Positions 11,514-20,355 of a stretch of DNA of 35,641 nucleotides are shown piece after piece. The notes beneath the pieces were generated by a model that did no database searches, had not been told where the DNA came from, and saw only the letters and a program-made list of their open reading frames with translations. The stretch is from an uncultured Bacteroidota bacterium (GTDB taxonomy: Bacteria; Bacteroidota; Bacteroidia; Flavobacteriales_D; Sanyastnellaceae), in assembly GCA_903932685.1 (NCBI GenBank), contig CAIZGX010000027.1, positions 1-35,641 on the forward strand, given 5' to 3'. The position numbers were made by a program, and so were the translations under genes. Position 1 is the first letter of the stretch. Every line of letters begins with the position of its first letter.

Positions 11514-11686
11514 GAATGCTCGAACGAATTTCTGGTTGTAGTATTGCCCTCTTTCTATAAAAGAGCATGCTTGCCAAAAATACGCAGAGAATGACCGAAA
11601 CTCTTGAAATGAATACCGAAAAATAAGACTCTGCCCTTTCATTGAAAAAGAATTAGAACTTGTAGTCAACCTTAAATCGAAAAGCC

Positions 11687-13165
11687 ATGGCCAATGTAGC
11701 ATCAGACGCACTCTTCGTATTGATCAAGAGTTTGAGCAAATCAGAGAAACGCTATTTCCGTCTGCAGCCCATGGCAGAAGATGGACAGCACCGTATTCTT
11801 TTTGATGCCATGGAAAAACTCTCTTGTTACGACGAAGAGAAATTGTTGAAGCATTTAAAAGGTTCTCCTATAACCGACGCTATATCCATAGCTAAGAACA
11901 GACTCTACCACACGTTATTAAAGTCGCTGGCTGCCTATCATCACAAGGCCACAGCCCGCGCTGAAGTGATGCGTCTGCTTCAAAGTATTGAAGTGTTGTT
12001 CATGCGCAACCTTTTTGAACAGGCAGACAAGCTTGTGAATTCCGCATTGAAAATTGCTCGGAAAAACGAACTCTCGGCTCTTCAATTGGAACTGAATGAA
12101 TGGAAAGAGCGCTTACTTGAATGCATGAACACCCCCGCAGCAGAGCGTTACGAATTGCTGAACGCTAACTATTCAGAAATGAAATCGGTTCTTTCTTCCA
12201 TTCAAAATGAAAAAGAAATTGCATTCATGAAGTGGTCTTGGTTCGCGGGGTACTACACCAATGGTCAGCCCAGACAAAACGAAGAGCACTCCCATAACGA
12301 GCAACTTCTGTCCGAAATAGAAGCGCTTGCGCCCATTTCCCTCGAAGCTCAAATAAAATCGCTTCAACTCAAAGGAGCCATTCTATTGAGTTTAGGCAAG
12401 ACTTCAGAAAGCCTGAACTGCATCAGCGAGCTGCTTCTTTTATTGAAAAACTGCGAGTTAAATGGTAACGAGAACAAGAGCATTCTTCGCAATGCCTTGG
12501 CCAATGCAGCCGTTATTTCCGCTCAACTTAAAAACGTCAAGGAGGCCGCTAACTTTCTTTCTCAACTTGAATTACGCTTCGAGGAAAACGAAAACAACGC
12601 ATTGGTTCATAGCACTGCGCTGACCATTTTCTTGCTCGAGAAAAACAAAGAAGGCGCCTACGCTTATGTTCTTAAACACAAAGAAAATATTTCTTCAACT
12701 ACTATAGAATTCGATATCCGTTCAGCGCATGTCTGGTTCCAATGCGCCGTGGTGTGTTTCATTCAGCAAGAATTCAAAGAGTCTGAACGCTTCATTCAAC
12801 GCTTTCTGCAAAGCGCACCCACCAACGAATTGCTGCACTTGCAATGCATTGCGCAAGTCTTCAATTTAATTATTCAAATTGAATTGAATAATGAACGGTA
12901 TATTCCTTACGCCCTTCGAAATGTTCAACGATTTTTAATCACGCGCAACAAAGCCTTCGAAGGCGAAAAGAAAATTTTTCAATTCATAAATGAAACACTC
13001 AAGAAGCGCAAAAGCATTGAAGACAAAGAACTTTGGGGCTGGTTAGAAAATGAATTGCTTGCCATAAAGAAGACCGATCCGCTATTCTTTACCTACTTCG
13101 ACTTTCATAAATGGGCGAAAGCACGTGCAAGTAAAACGAGTTTCGCATCTGTTGTGTTCGAATAA
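11687..13165 (+). CDS. Conserved helical-repeat protein of unknown function
   Basis: This 492-residue protein has no signal peptide or membrane segment. It begins with a pattern I recognise as recurrent in Bacteroidota hypothetical proteins, LIKSLSKSEKRYFRL. The rest is almost entirely amphipathic helices of TPR-like length, for example SIEVLFMRNLFEQADKLVN and LQLKGAILLSLGKTSESLNC. It is probably a cytoplasmic scaffold. It is divergent from porZ, with a 173-base gap between the starts. No catalytic motif is visible and I do not assign a function. Confidence 0.75.
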   Translation: MANVASDALFVLIKSLSKSEKRYFRLQPMAEDGQHRILFDAMEKLSCYDEEKLLKHLKGSPITDAISIAKNRLYHTLLKSLAAYHHKATARAEVMRLLQSIEVLFMRNLFEQADKLVNSALKIARKNELSALQLELNEWKERLLECMNTPAAERYELLNANYSEMKSVLSSIQNEKEIAFMKWSWFAGYYTNGQPRQNEEHSHNEQLLSEIEALAPISLEAQIKSLQLKGAILLSLGKTSESLNCISELLLLLKNCELNGNENKSILRNALANAAVISAQLKNVKEAANFLSQLELRFEENENNALVHSTALTIFLLEKNKEGAYAYVLKHKENISSTTIEFDIRSAHVWFQCAVVCFIQQEFKESERFIQRFLQSAPTNELLHLQCIAQVFNLIIQIELNNERYIPYALRNVQRFLITRNKAFEGEKKIFQFINETLKKRKSIEDKELWGWLENELLAIKKTDPLFFTYFDFHKWAKARASKTSFASVVFE

Positions 13166-13180
13166 ATACAACTACATTTG
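13152..13180 (+). promoter_or_regulatory. Probable promoter of the ZIP transporter gene
   Basis: TTG at 13152-13154 and TACATTTG at 13173-13180 are separated by 18 bases, and the second is an exact TAnnTTTG match. The ATG at 13186 is five bases beyond the box, so the mRNA is predicted to start at or next to the start codon. The promoter overlaps the end of the preceding gene. Confidence 0.45.
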
Positions 13181-13185
13181 TTTTC

Positions 13186-14028
13186 ATGAACAGCATTACC
13201 TCTTTCTTTCAAAATTTGGTGGAAACAGGCGGTCCTTACGGATACGTTTATGCAGCTCTTATTGCTACCACCTTTACTTGGTTTGTCACAGCCTTAGGCG
13301 CATCGCTTGTATTTGTAGTGAAAGATTTAAACCGTCGCGCTCTCGACGGGATGCTTGGATTTACGGGCGGTGTAATGATTGCTGCAAGCTTCTGGTCGCT
13401 GCTAGCTCCGGCCATTGAAATGAGTCCGGGTGAAGGATTCACCAAAGCTTTTCCTGCAGCTATTGGATTTGCTATGGGAGCGCTTTTTTTATTCGGCTTA
13501 GATAAATTCCTTCCGCACCTCCACTTGAATTTTCCGCAAGAAAAAACCGAAGGTGTTCAAACCAAATTGAATAAAACCATGTTGTTGGTTTTGGCTATTA
13601 CCCTTCACAATATTCCGGAAGGATTGGCTGTGGGAGTGTTGTTCGGCGGTGTAGCAGCGGGACTTCCAGAAGCGAGTATAGGTGGAGCAGTTGCACTCGC
13701 CATTGGAATTGGATTGCAAAATTTTCCCGAAGGAATTGCAGTTTCATTTCCACTTCGAAGAATGGGACTTACGCGTAAAAAGAGTTTTTGGTACGGACAA
13801 CTTTCAGCGATTGTTGAACCCATTGCTGGTGTCATTGGAGCGTTAGCCGTTATTCAAATGCACGCTGTACTGCCCTACGCATTGGCCTTCGCGGCAGGAG
13901 CTATGATATACGTTGTTGTTGAAGAAGTTATTCCCGAAACGCAACAAGACAAATACACCGATGTCGCCACACTGGGGCTCATTGGCGGATTCATTGTCAT
14001 GATGCTTCTCGATGTTGGGTTAACCTAA
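13186..14028 (+). CDS. ZIP family divalent metal transporter (GufA/ZupT-like)
   Basis: This 280-residue inner-membrane protein has about eight membrane segments. The metal-site motifs of the ZIP family are present: HNIPEG (His141, Asn142, Glu145) and NFPEG (Asn179, Glu182), followed by a conserved GQLSAIVEPIAGVIGA helix. A histidine-containing loop (PHLHLN, 110-115) precedes the core. The family imports zinc or other divalent metals; the actual metal cannot be read here. Its end is two bases from the end of the convergent mpl gene. Confidence 0.92.
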   Translation: MNSITSFFQNLVETGGPYGYVYAALIATTFTWFVTALGASLVFVVKDLNRRALDGMLGFTGGVMIAASFWSLLAPAIEMSPGEGFTKAFPAAIGFAMGALFLFGLDKFLPHLHLNFPQEKTEGVQTKLNKTMLLVLAITLHNIPEGLAVGVLFGGVAAGLPEASIGGAVALAIGIGLQNFPEGIAVSFPLRRMGLTRKKSFWYGQLSAIVEPIAGVIGALAVIQMHAVLPYALAFAAGAMIYVVVEEVIPETQQDKYTDVATLGLIGGFIVMMLLDVGLT

Positions 14029-14030
14029 CA

Positions 14031-15401
14031 TCACGCGTGCATTTGATTCCAAATATCTTGGTAATCTAAGCCATCGAAATTTCCAGAAGACATCAGCAAT
14101 AAATTGGCGTTTTCCCAATCCATTTCCAACAAAATATTCAGCAGTTCTTTTGAATCGTTTATGACCTTTACGTTCTTCGAAGCGAAGGCTTGTTCTACTT
14201 CTTCCGTAGAAATCGGCGGAAGTTTCTTGTGTTCGAGTGTATGTGTGTTGAAATACACAAACGCTTCATCGGCCGCAGCCATGGCGCCTTCGTACTGACT
14301 TAAGAAGTTCTTATTCAAGCTGGAAAAGGTATGCAGTTCCATGCACGCGATTAATTTTCTACTTGGAAATTGTTCCTTCAATGCATTTGTTGTTGCCTTC
14401 AATTTGGAAGGAGAATGCGCGAAGTCTTTGTAGCACGCCGAATGTGCATTTCTTCCTACCAACTCCAACCGTTTCGCAGCGCCGGTGAACGAGGCAATAG
14501 CGCGAAGAAATTCACCCGCGTTCACACCTAAGCTTTCGCAAACTAAAAAGGCAGCGTTCAAATTTTGAAGGTTGTGATTCCCGAAAATTTCAATGGCTGT
14601 TTCTGTTCCGTTGTGACGAATAAACGTAACGCCGTTGCGCACTTCGTGCTCGAAGGTGCCATAAGGCTTAAGTGTAATATCTTGTCTAGCGTTTTCACAC
14701 ACCGCCTTCACTTCCTCGTCTAAATCGCAATAGATCAGGGTTCCATTGGGAACGATTTTTTCGGCGAAAATTTCGAACTGCTTCACGTAATTCTCGAATG
14801 TTGGAAATACGTTAATGTGATCCCAAGCAATACCGCTCATAACCGCAATGGTTGGATGGTACAAGTGAAACTTCGGACGCAAATCGGTTGGTGAAGAAAG
14901 GTACTCGTCTCCTTCAATAATCGCAATCTCGGCCTCTTCGGTAAATTTCACCATACAATCGAAACCTGCGAGCTGCGCGCCAACCATGTAGTCGACGTTT
15001 TTTCCCAAGGCGTTCAAGACGTGAAGAATCATACTCGTGATGCTCGTCTTCCCGTGACTTCCACCAATAACCACCCGAATTTTCTCTTTGGACTGTTCGT
15101 AGATATATTCGGGATACGAATAAATTTTCAATCCCAATTCCTGCGCACGAATGAGCTCTGGATTGTCGATGCGCGCGTGCATTCCAACAATGACTGCTTC
15201 AATTCCTTCATGAATGCGATCTGCCTTCCACCCCATCTCTTCAGGCAGCAATCCTAAGTTATTCAATCGCGTTTTGCTTGGCTCGAAGATCTCGTCGTCG
15301 CTTCCTGTAACTAAATATCCTTTTCTATGAAGCGCAATAGCCATGTTGTGCATGGCGCTTCCGCCAATAGCAATGAGATGAACGTGTTTTAAATTTTCCA
15401 T
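14031..15401 (-). CDS. mpl: Mpl-type murein tripeptide ligase
   Basis: This 456-residue Mur ligase starts directly with MENLKHVHLIAIGGSAMHN. The ATP loop is GGSHGKTS (113-120), followed by DYMVGAQLAGFD and EGDEYLSSPTDLRPKF, a motif characteristic of Mpl rather than MurC. The central domain holds SGIAWDHINVFPTFE and the C-terminal domain KDFAHSPSKLKATT. Mpl joins the recovered tripeptide L-Ala-gamma-D-Glu-mDAP to UDP-MurNAc in peptidoglycan recycling. murQ at 29.7 kb belongs to the same recycling area of metabolism. MurC is the main alternative and is less likely on these motifs. Confidence 0.88.
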   Translation of the reverse strand: MENLKHVHLIAIGGSAMHNMAIALHRKGYLVTGSDDEIFEPSKTRLNNLGLLPEEMGWKADRIHEGIEAVIVGMHARIDNPELIRAQELGLKIYSYPEYIYEQSKEKIRVVIGGSHGKTSITSMILHVLNALGKNVDYMVGAQLAGFDCMVKFTEEAEIAIIEGDEYLSSPTDLRPKFHLYHPTIAVMSGIAWDHINVFPTFENYVKQFEIFAEKIVPNGTLIYCDLDEEVKAVCENARQDITLKPYGTFEHEVRNGVTFIRHNGTETAIEIFGNHNLQNLNAAFLVCESLGVNAGEFLRAIASFTGAAKRLELVGRNAHSACYKDFAHSPSKLKATTNALKEQFPSRKLIACMELHTFSSLNKNFLSQYEGAMAAADEAFVYFNTHTLEHKKLPPISTEEVEQAFASKNVKVINDSKELLNILLEMDWENANLLLMSSGNFDGLDYQDIWNQMHA

Positions 15402-15495
15402 TGATACGAAGATGACTTGAATCTTGGCTCAAGAAAGTATCGAATTCAAAATTTATTCAGATTGAAATGTTGAGTGTATCTTCACAAGAAAAAAC

Positions 15496-16527
15496 ATGAC
15501 CATTTCTAAGGCAGGCATGGATCCTGGAAGTCTCGTATACATTGGCGAACCAAAGACAGGAAAAGTTCAAATTGACTTTCTTCATTATACCGCTGAGCAT
15601 CTTCAAGAAACTTCTGACATTTCATTAGGTGAAATTCAACCTTCACTTAAAAGAGAAGGAGTGAATTGGATTTGCGTTTCAGGTGTGCACGATGTGGATA
15701 TTGTTCGTGAAATTGGCAATCAATTCGACATTCATCCGCTGCTGCTCGAAGACATCATGAACACCAACGGTAGGCCAAAATTCGAGTTGGAAAACAATTG
15801 CGTTTTTATATGCGGAAAGATGATGGAGCCCGATGAAAAACGAGGAGCACTGCCGGAACAATTCAGCATCATTATTACGGGAAACACCTTAATCCTTTTT
15901 CAACAAGACAGAGGCGACACCTTCGATCAACTGCGCGAGCGCATTCGCTTGGGACGCGGTAAAATTCGCTTGAAGGGTCCCGAGTATTTGTGTTATTTAA
16001 TCTTAGATAACATTGTAGACCATTTCATTAGTTACAGTCACATTTTGCTGCATGAAATAGAAGGGCTGGAACTCGATGTATTGAATCGTCCGAGACCCGT
16101 AGTGCTGAATCACATTGTTCGCATGAAAAAACGCATCATGAATTTCAAGCGAAGCATAGACCCACTGAAAGAGGCCATTGGTCGAATGCCCAATGACATG
16201 AACGAAGAGAACAAAAAGTACTACCGCGATTTGTACGACCACATTGTTCTAGAGTCTGAAAACATTGCCATGTACCGAGAAACACTCATTAATTTACTTT
16301 CGTTGTACCACAGCCAGTTGGGTCAAAAAACCAACGACACCATGCGCACACTGACAGTGATTAGCAGCATATTCGTTCCGCTTACTTTCATTGCGGGTGT
16401 CTACGGTATGAACTTCAAGAACATGCCTGAATTGGAATGGCACAACGGATATTTCTACGTCTTGGGACTCATGGGTGTTGTGGGGATTGGAATGTTTATT
16501 TTCTCTATTCGAAAGAAATGGTTGTAA
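15496..16527 (+). CDS. corA: CorA-type magnesium/cobalt transporter
   Basis: This 343-residue protein has a large cytoplasmic N-terminal domain and two C-terminal membrane helices. The diagnostic Gly-Met-Asn motif is at 304-306 in GVYGMNFKNMPE at the end of the first helix. The last residues are basic (IRKKWL). The RMKKRIMNFKRSIDPLKEAI segment matches the long stalk helix of CorA. It should import magnesium as a pentamer. It is divergent from mpl with a 94-base gap that shows no strong promoter match. Confidence 0.93.
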   Translation: MTISKAGMDPGSLVYIGEPKTGKVQIDFLHYTAEHLQETSDISLGEIQPSLKREGVNWICVSGVHDVDIVREIGNQFDIHPLLLEDIMNTNGRPKFELENNCVFICGKMMEPDEKRGALPEQFSIIITGNTLILFQQDRGDTFDQLRERIRLGRGKIRLKGPEYLCYLILDNIVDHFISYSHILLHEIEGLELDVLNRPRPVVLNHIVRMKKRIMNFKRSIDPLKEAIGRMPNDMNEENKKYYRDLYDHIVLESENIAMYRETLINLLSLYHSQLGQKTNDTMRTLTVISSIFVPLTFIAGVYGMNFKNMPELEWHNGYFYVLGLMGVVGIGMFIFSIRKKWL

Positions 16528-16590
16528 AATGGCTTTGCGTAAGCATTTACACACTAAAATTGCAAAAAATATTAAGCGCGGTATCGACTA

Positions 16591-17991
16591 ATGAACACGA
16601 AGTACAAAGATTTAATTGACCAGACATTTGAATGGCCTCAGGAAGAGTTTCAAATGGAAAATGATGAATTGGTTTTTCACGGAATTCCTATGATGGAGTT
16701 GGTGAAGAAATTCGGTTCTCCACTGAAGTTCACTTACCTCCCGAAAATTACCGAGAACATAAACCGTGCGAAAGAGTGGTTCGACAAGGGGAAACAAGAG
16801 GTCGGTTACGAAGGCGAATACCATTATTGCTATTGCACGAAGAGTTCGCATTTCAGATATGTGCTCGAAGAAGTGCTGAAGAACAAAGTTCATTTGGAAA
16901 CGTCTTCGGCATACGACATTGATTTGATCAAGCGTCTATACACCTTGAAGAAAATCACTAAAGATCAAACAATAGTGTGTAACGGATTCAAGAAGGAAGA
17001 ATACGTGCAGCGCATTTTAGATTTGAAGGAAAACGGATTCGAGAATATTATTCCAGTTATAGACAATGCCTATGAATTGAATGTGTTTAAAGAAAGAGCT
17101 ACATCGCCTTTAAACATAGGGATTCGTATTGCAAGTGAAGAAGAACCGAAGTTCGAGTTTTACACTTCGCGTTTAGGTATCGGATACAAAAACATCACGA
17201 AGTTTTATAAGAAAGTCATTCATGACGATCCGAATTTGAAATTGAAAATGCTTCACTTCTTCATCAATAGCGGTATCAAAGACACCGCCTATTATTGGAA
17301 CGAATTAGTGAAGTGCTTGAAGGTGTATTGCGAGTTGCGTGAGATTTGTCCAACATTAGACAGCTTGAACATCGGAGGCGGGTTTCCAATTAAAACATCC
17401 ATTGCATTTAGCTTCGATTACCAATATATGGTTACCGAAATTCTTCGCCAGATCAAAGCTGCTTGCGAAGATGCTGGAGTTCCTGTTCCAAATATCTTTA
17501 CTGAATTCGGCTCATTCACCGTTGGAGAAAGCGGCGGAGCGATTTATAAAATTCTTTATCAGAAAGAACAAAACGATCGCGAGAAGTGGAACATGATAGA
17601 TTCTTCTTTCATGACCACCTTGCCGGATACCTGGGCGATTAATAAAAAATTCATCATGCTTCCGCTCAACAATTGGGACGAAGTATATGAACGTGTGTTC
17701 CTGGGCGGATTGACGTGCGATTCAGACGACTATTACAATTCGGAACAGCACACGAATGCTATCTACTTGCCGAGATTTTATCCTGACCAAGACCAGTACA
17801 TTGGATTTTTCAATACAGGTGCTTATCAAGACACACTTGGTGGTTTTGGTGGAATTCATCACTGCCTTGTTCCTCAACCAAGACATATACTTATCGATCG
17901 CGATGCGAAAGGGAAAATCAAATACAAAGAGTTTGCTCCCGAACAAAAACCAAAAGACATTTTAGAAATTTTAGGATATTACAATGATTAA
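16591..17991 (+). CDS. speA: Arginine decarboxylase-like fold III PLP enzyme
   Basis: This 466-residue enzyme shows the alanine-racemase-type barrel. Lys84 in YCYCTKSSHF is the likely PLP lysine, LHFFINSGIKD and SLNIGGGFPIK are barrel phosphate-binding motifs, and Cys376-Asp377 in LTCDSDDYY matches the catalytic Cys-Asp of this family. It is shorter than the 600-plus residue proteobacterial SpeA but agrees with Bacteroidota versions. The product would be agmatine. It overlaps the MscS-like gene by eight bases, and a deoxyhypusine-synthase-like gene follows, a polyamine context. Diaminopimelate or carboxynorspermidine decarboxylase are less likely alternatives. Confidence 0.8.
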   Translation: MNTKYKDLIDQTFEWPQEEFQMENDELVFHGIPMMELVKKFGSPLKFTYLPKITENINRAKEWFDKGKQEVGYEGEYHYCYCTKSSHFRYVLEEVLKNKVHLETSSAYDIDLIKRLYTLKKITKDQTIVCNGFKKEEYVQRILDLKENGFENIIPVIDNAYELNVFKERATSPLNIGIRIASEEEPKFEFYTSRLGIGYKNITKFYKKVIHDDPNLKLKMLHFFINSGIKDTAYYWNELVKCLKVYCELREICPTLDSLNIGGGFPIKTSIAFSFDYQYMVTEILRQIKAACEDAGVPVPNIFTEFGSFTVGESGGAIYKILYQKEQNDREKWNMIDSSFMTTLPDTWAINKKFIMLPLNNWDEVYERVFLGGLTCDSDDYYNSEQHTNAIYLPRFYPDQDQYIGFFNTGAYQDTLGGFGGIHHCLVPQPRHILIDRDAKGKIKYKEFAPEQKPKDILEILGYYND

Positions 17992-18847
17992 AAGAAACTC
18001 AAGTATTCATCTTGTTGTTGTTCTGATATTAATAATATCAGCGTTTTCCTATAAGAGTGGCATTCTTGATTTCGTGAAGCAATTTCCCTATGTTGCTTAC
18101 ATGGCCGAGTCTGTCTTCCGAATTGTTATTACGGTTTTAATCACAGATATCATTCATCAGATTGTTGTTCTTTTTTACCGCTCTGAATTGGTTGGAAAAC
18201 GAGATAATTTTCTTTACGGGATTGGGCATATTAAGAAAGTACTTTTCGCGCTTTACGCTGGGCTTCTGCTTCTTGCCGTGTTAAACATTTCCTTGGAAAA
18301 AGCACTAACAACCTTGTCACTTTTAGCAGCGGCGATTGTCTTGATAGCGAAAGACTACATTTCGAATTTCATCAATGGCATGTATATGACCTTCGCCCGT
18401 GTGGTGAACATCGGCGATGAAGTATCCATTGGTCTTCACAAAGGAAAGATTCAGGACATTACCCTTTCAAGTGTTCATATCATTAACGAAGATGACGACC
18501 TAATTTACATTCCGAACAGTGTTGTATTCAGTTCAGATATTGTGAACTACACGCGCAGAGAAATAAAGAAAACCAGTCTTGATTTCGAGATTGATATTCT
18601 AGCTATTAATGACGTTGTTGCATTCGAAAGCGAAATTGTTGAAGGGATGAAAGAATTTCAATCGAACATTCAACTTGGATCATACAACTTAAAAGTCTTT
18701 GCGGTAACCAGTGAACTTGTGAAATTCAAATTTCAATACCTCGTCAACGAAGGAACCGACAAGGATTTGGAACGAATCATCAAGCGTCGCACCATTCGTC
18801 ACATTGTGAAATTGGTGAATGAACGCACCGAAAAGGCCATCGCATAA
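17984..18847 (+). CDS. MscS-like small-conductance mechanosensitive channel
   Basis: This 287-residue protein has about four membrane segments. The last is alanine-rich and pore-like (TTLSLLAAAIVLIAKDYISNF), and is followed by an MscS beta domain with FARVVNIGDEVSIGLHKGKI and LIYIPNSVVFSSDIVNYTRRE. The C-terminal alpha-beta part is basic at the end. MscS channels release solutes on hypo-osmotic shock. The coupling to the decarboxylase (8-base overlap) is unusual for an osmotic channel and may link it to polyamine or agmatine handling. That link is inference. Confidence 0.85.
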   Translation: MIKRNSSIHLVVVLILIISAFSYKSGILDFVKQFPYVAYMAESVFRIVITVLITDIIHQIVVLFYRSELVGKRDNFLYGIGHIKKVLFALYAGLLLLAVLNISLEKALTTLSLLAAAIVLIAKDYISNFINGMYMTFARVVNIGDEVSIGLHKGKIQDITLSSVHIINEDDDLIYIPNSVVFSSDIVNYTRREIKKTSLDFEIDILAINDVVAFESEIVEGMKEFQSNIQLGSYNLKVFAVTSELVKFKFQYLVNEGTDKDLERIIKRRTIRHIVKLVNERTEKAIA

Positions 18848-18909
18848 AAAGTCTATTTTCTTTCAACATTTTAGGCCTAAAAAAAAATCATAAACTTTTT
18901 TATTGAAAA

Positions 18910-18929
18910 TTCGAATTGATGTTCGAATT
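18910..18929 (+). promoter_or_regulatory. Tandem TTCGAATT direct repeat before the deoxyhypusine-synthase-like gene
   Basis: TTCGAATT occurs at 18910-18917 and again at 18922-18929, a 12-base period, just before the ATG at 18941. Each copy contains the palindrome TTCGAA. It could be an operator or part of the promoter; no exact -7 box is visible. Confidence 0.35.
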
Positions 18930-18940
18930 TCGCAAACACT

Positions 18941-19918
18941 ATGGGAAAATATTCTACAATGCGTGAGTTCATGGAGAGCAATTATTTGCACTTCAACTCT
19001 GCGGCTTTGGTTGACGCAGCCAAAGGTTACGAAGCACACTTAACAGAAGGTGGCAAAATGATGATCACGCTTGCTGGAGCTATGTCTACGGCAGAGCTTG
19101 GAATTTCATTGGCTGAAATGATTCGCGCTGGAAAGGTGGATATCATCTCTTGCACAGGTGCGAACCTTGAAGAAGACCTTATGAATTTGGTTGCTCACGA
19201 TCACTACGAACGTGTTCCGAACTACCGCGATTTAACTCCGCAAGAAGAATGGGGTTTGTTAGAGCGTGGCTTGAATCGCGTTACTGACACGTGCATCCCG
19301 GAAGAAGAAGCGTTCAGAAGATTGCAAAAACACATTCATGCACTTTGGGCAGATGCGCAAGCAAAAGGCGAGCGCTATTTCCCGCATGAGTTCATGTACA
19401 AAATGATATTGAGCGGTGTGTTGGAGCAATACTACCAAATTGACCCTAAGAACTCTTGGATGATTGCTGCTGCAGAGCGTAACCTTCCAATCATTTGTCC
19501 AGGATGGGAAGATAGCACCATGGGAAATATTTTCGCGAGCTATTGCATCAAAGGCGAAATTCAACCGACCACTATGAAAAGCGGTATTGAATACATGATG
19601 TGGTTAGCAGATTGGTACACAAAAAATTCAGGTGGAAAAGGCGTTGGATTCTTCCAGATTGGAGGAGGTATTGCGGGTGACTTCCCTATTTGCGTGGTGC
19701 CTATGCTTTATCAAGATATGGAAATGCACGACATTCCATTCTGGGGATACTTCTGTCAGATTTCAGACAGCACAACCAGCTACGGCTCTTACAGCGGAGC
19801 GGTTCCAAACGAAAAAATTACATGGGGTAAACTAGATATTCACACTCCTAAATTTATTATTGAAAGTGACGCAACCATTGTTGCTCCTCTTATTTTTGCA
19901 TGGCTATTAAATCACTAA
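18941..19918 (+). CDS. Deoxyhypusine synthase-family protein
   Basis: This 325-residue protein carries the deoxyhypusine synthase fold signatures: MMITLAGAMSTAELGISLAEMIRAGKVD, CTGANLEEDLMNLVAHDHY, and a final EKITWGKLD in which Lys297 matches the catalytic lysine that forms the enzyme-aminobutyl intermediate. FIIESDATIVAPLIFAWLL closes the protein. Bacteria lack eIF5A, and bacterial members have been linked to polyamine synthesis instead. The neighbouring arginine decarboxylase fits that. No agmatinase gene is present between them. Confidence 0.88.
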   Translation: MGKYSTMREFMESNYLHFNSAALVDAAKGYEAHLTEGGKMMITLAGAMSTAELGISLAEMIRAGKVDIISCTGANLEEDLMNLVAHDHYERVPNYRDLTPQEEWGLLERGLNRVTDTCIPEEEAFRRLQKHIHALWADAQAKGERYFPHEFMYKMILSGVLEQYYQIDPKNSWMIAAAERNLPIICPGWEDSTMGNIFASYCIKGEIQPTTMKSGIEYMMWLADWYTKNSGGKGVGFFQIGGGIAGDFPICVVPMLYQDMEMHDIPFWGYFCQISDSTTSYGSYSGAVPNEKITWGKLDIHTPKFIIESDATIVAPLIFAWLLNH

Positions 19919-19934
19919 GAGTATTTTTTGAATT

Positions 19935-20282
19935 ATGAAACGCGTTATTAAAGATTACAACAACATCACAGATGAACATGCAGCTTTAATTCAAGCTGCT
20001 TATCCGAATGGTTTTGAAAATGAACATCTCGTATCGTTCACAACACCAAAAGGTGCTTTTATTAAAGCGCTTGAGATTCGGACCGAAGACACTATTTACT
20101 TGTTCAAAATTGACAAGAACATGAAGGTCGTTGAAGAGGACGTTCACGATGACGGTTTGAATTTGAACGATCTTGATGGATTCAAGTCAGACGACAATTC
20201 CTCAGAAGATGACGAAGAGGATGACAGTGACACCTCAGACGATTCTGAAGATCCGAATGAATCTGATGAAGACGAAGACTAA
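19935..20282 (+). CDS. Small acidic protein of a conserved Bacteroidota family
   Basis: This 115-residue protein has an ordered N-terminal part of about 75 residues (MKRVIKDYNNITDEHAALIQ, then FTTPKGAFIKALEIRTEDTIYLFKI) and a C-terminal tail almost entirely of Asp, Glu and Ser. I recall similar proteins in other Bacteroidota, sometimes labelled DNA primase without good reason. It starts 16 bases after the deoxyhypusine-synthase-like gene and ends directly before a terminator, so it closes that transcription unit. The acidic tail suggests binding to a basic partner. Function unknown. Confidence 0.75.
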   Translation: MKRVIKDYNNITDEHAALIQAAYPNGFENEHLVSFTTPKGAFIKALEIRTEDTIYLFKIDKNMKVVEEDVHDDGLNLNDLDGFKSDDNSSEDDEEDDSDTSDDSEDPNESDEDED

Positions 20283-20287
20283 TACTA

Positions 20288-20307
20288 AAAAGCCCGAAAG
20301 GGCTTTT
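20288..20307 (+). terminator. Rho-independent terminator
   Basis: AAAAGCCC (20288-20295), loop GAAA, GGGCTTTT (20300-20307) and a following ATTTTT give an 8-bp stem with a T-tract. It ends the polyamine-type cluster. It is a useful contrast to the microhairpin arrays, which have no T-tract. Confidence 0.85.
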
Positions 20308-20355
20308 ATTTTTCATGCCAAACAACCTTTTCGCGCAAACACTTCTCTAAACAAT

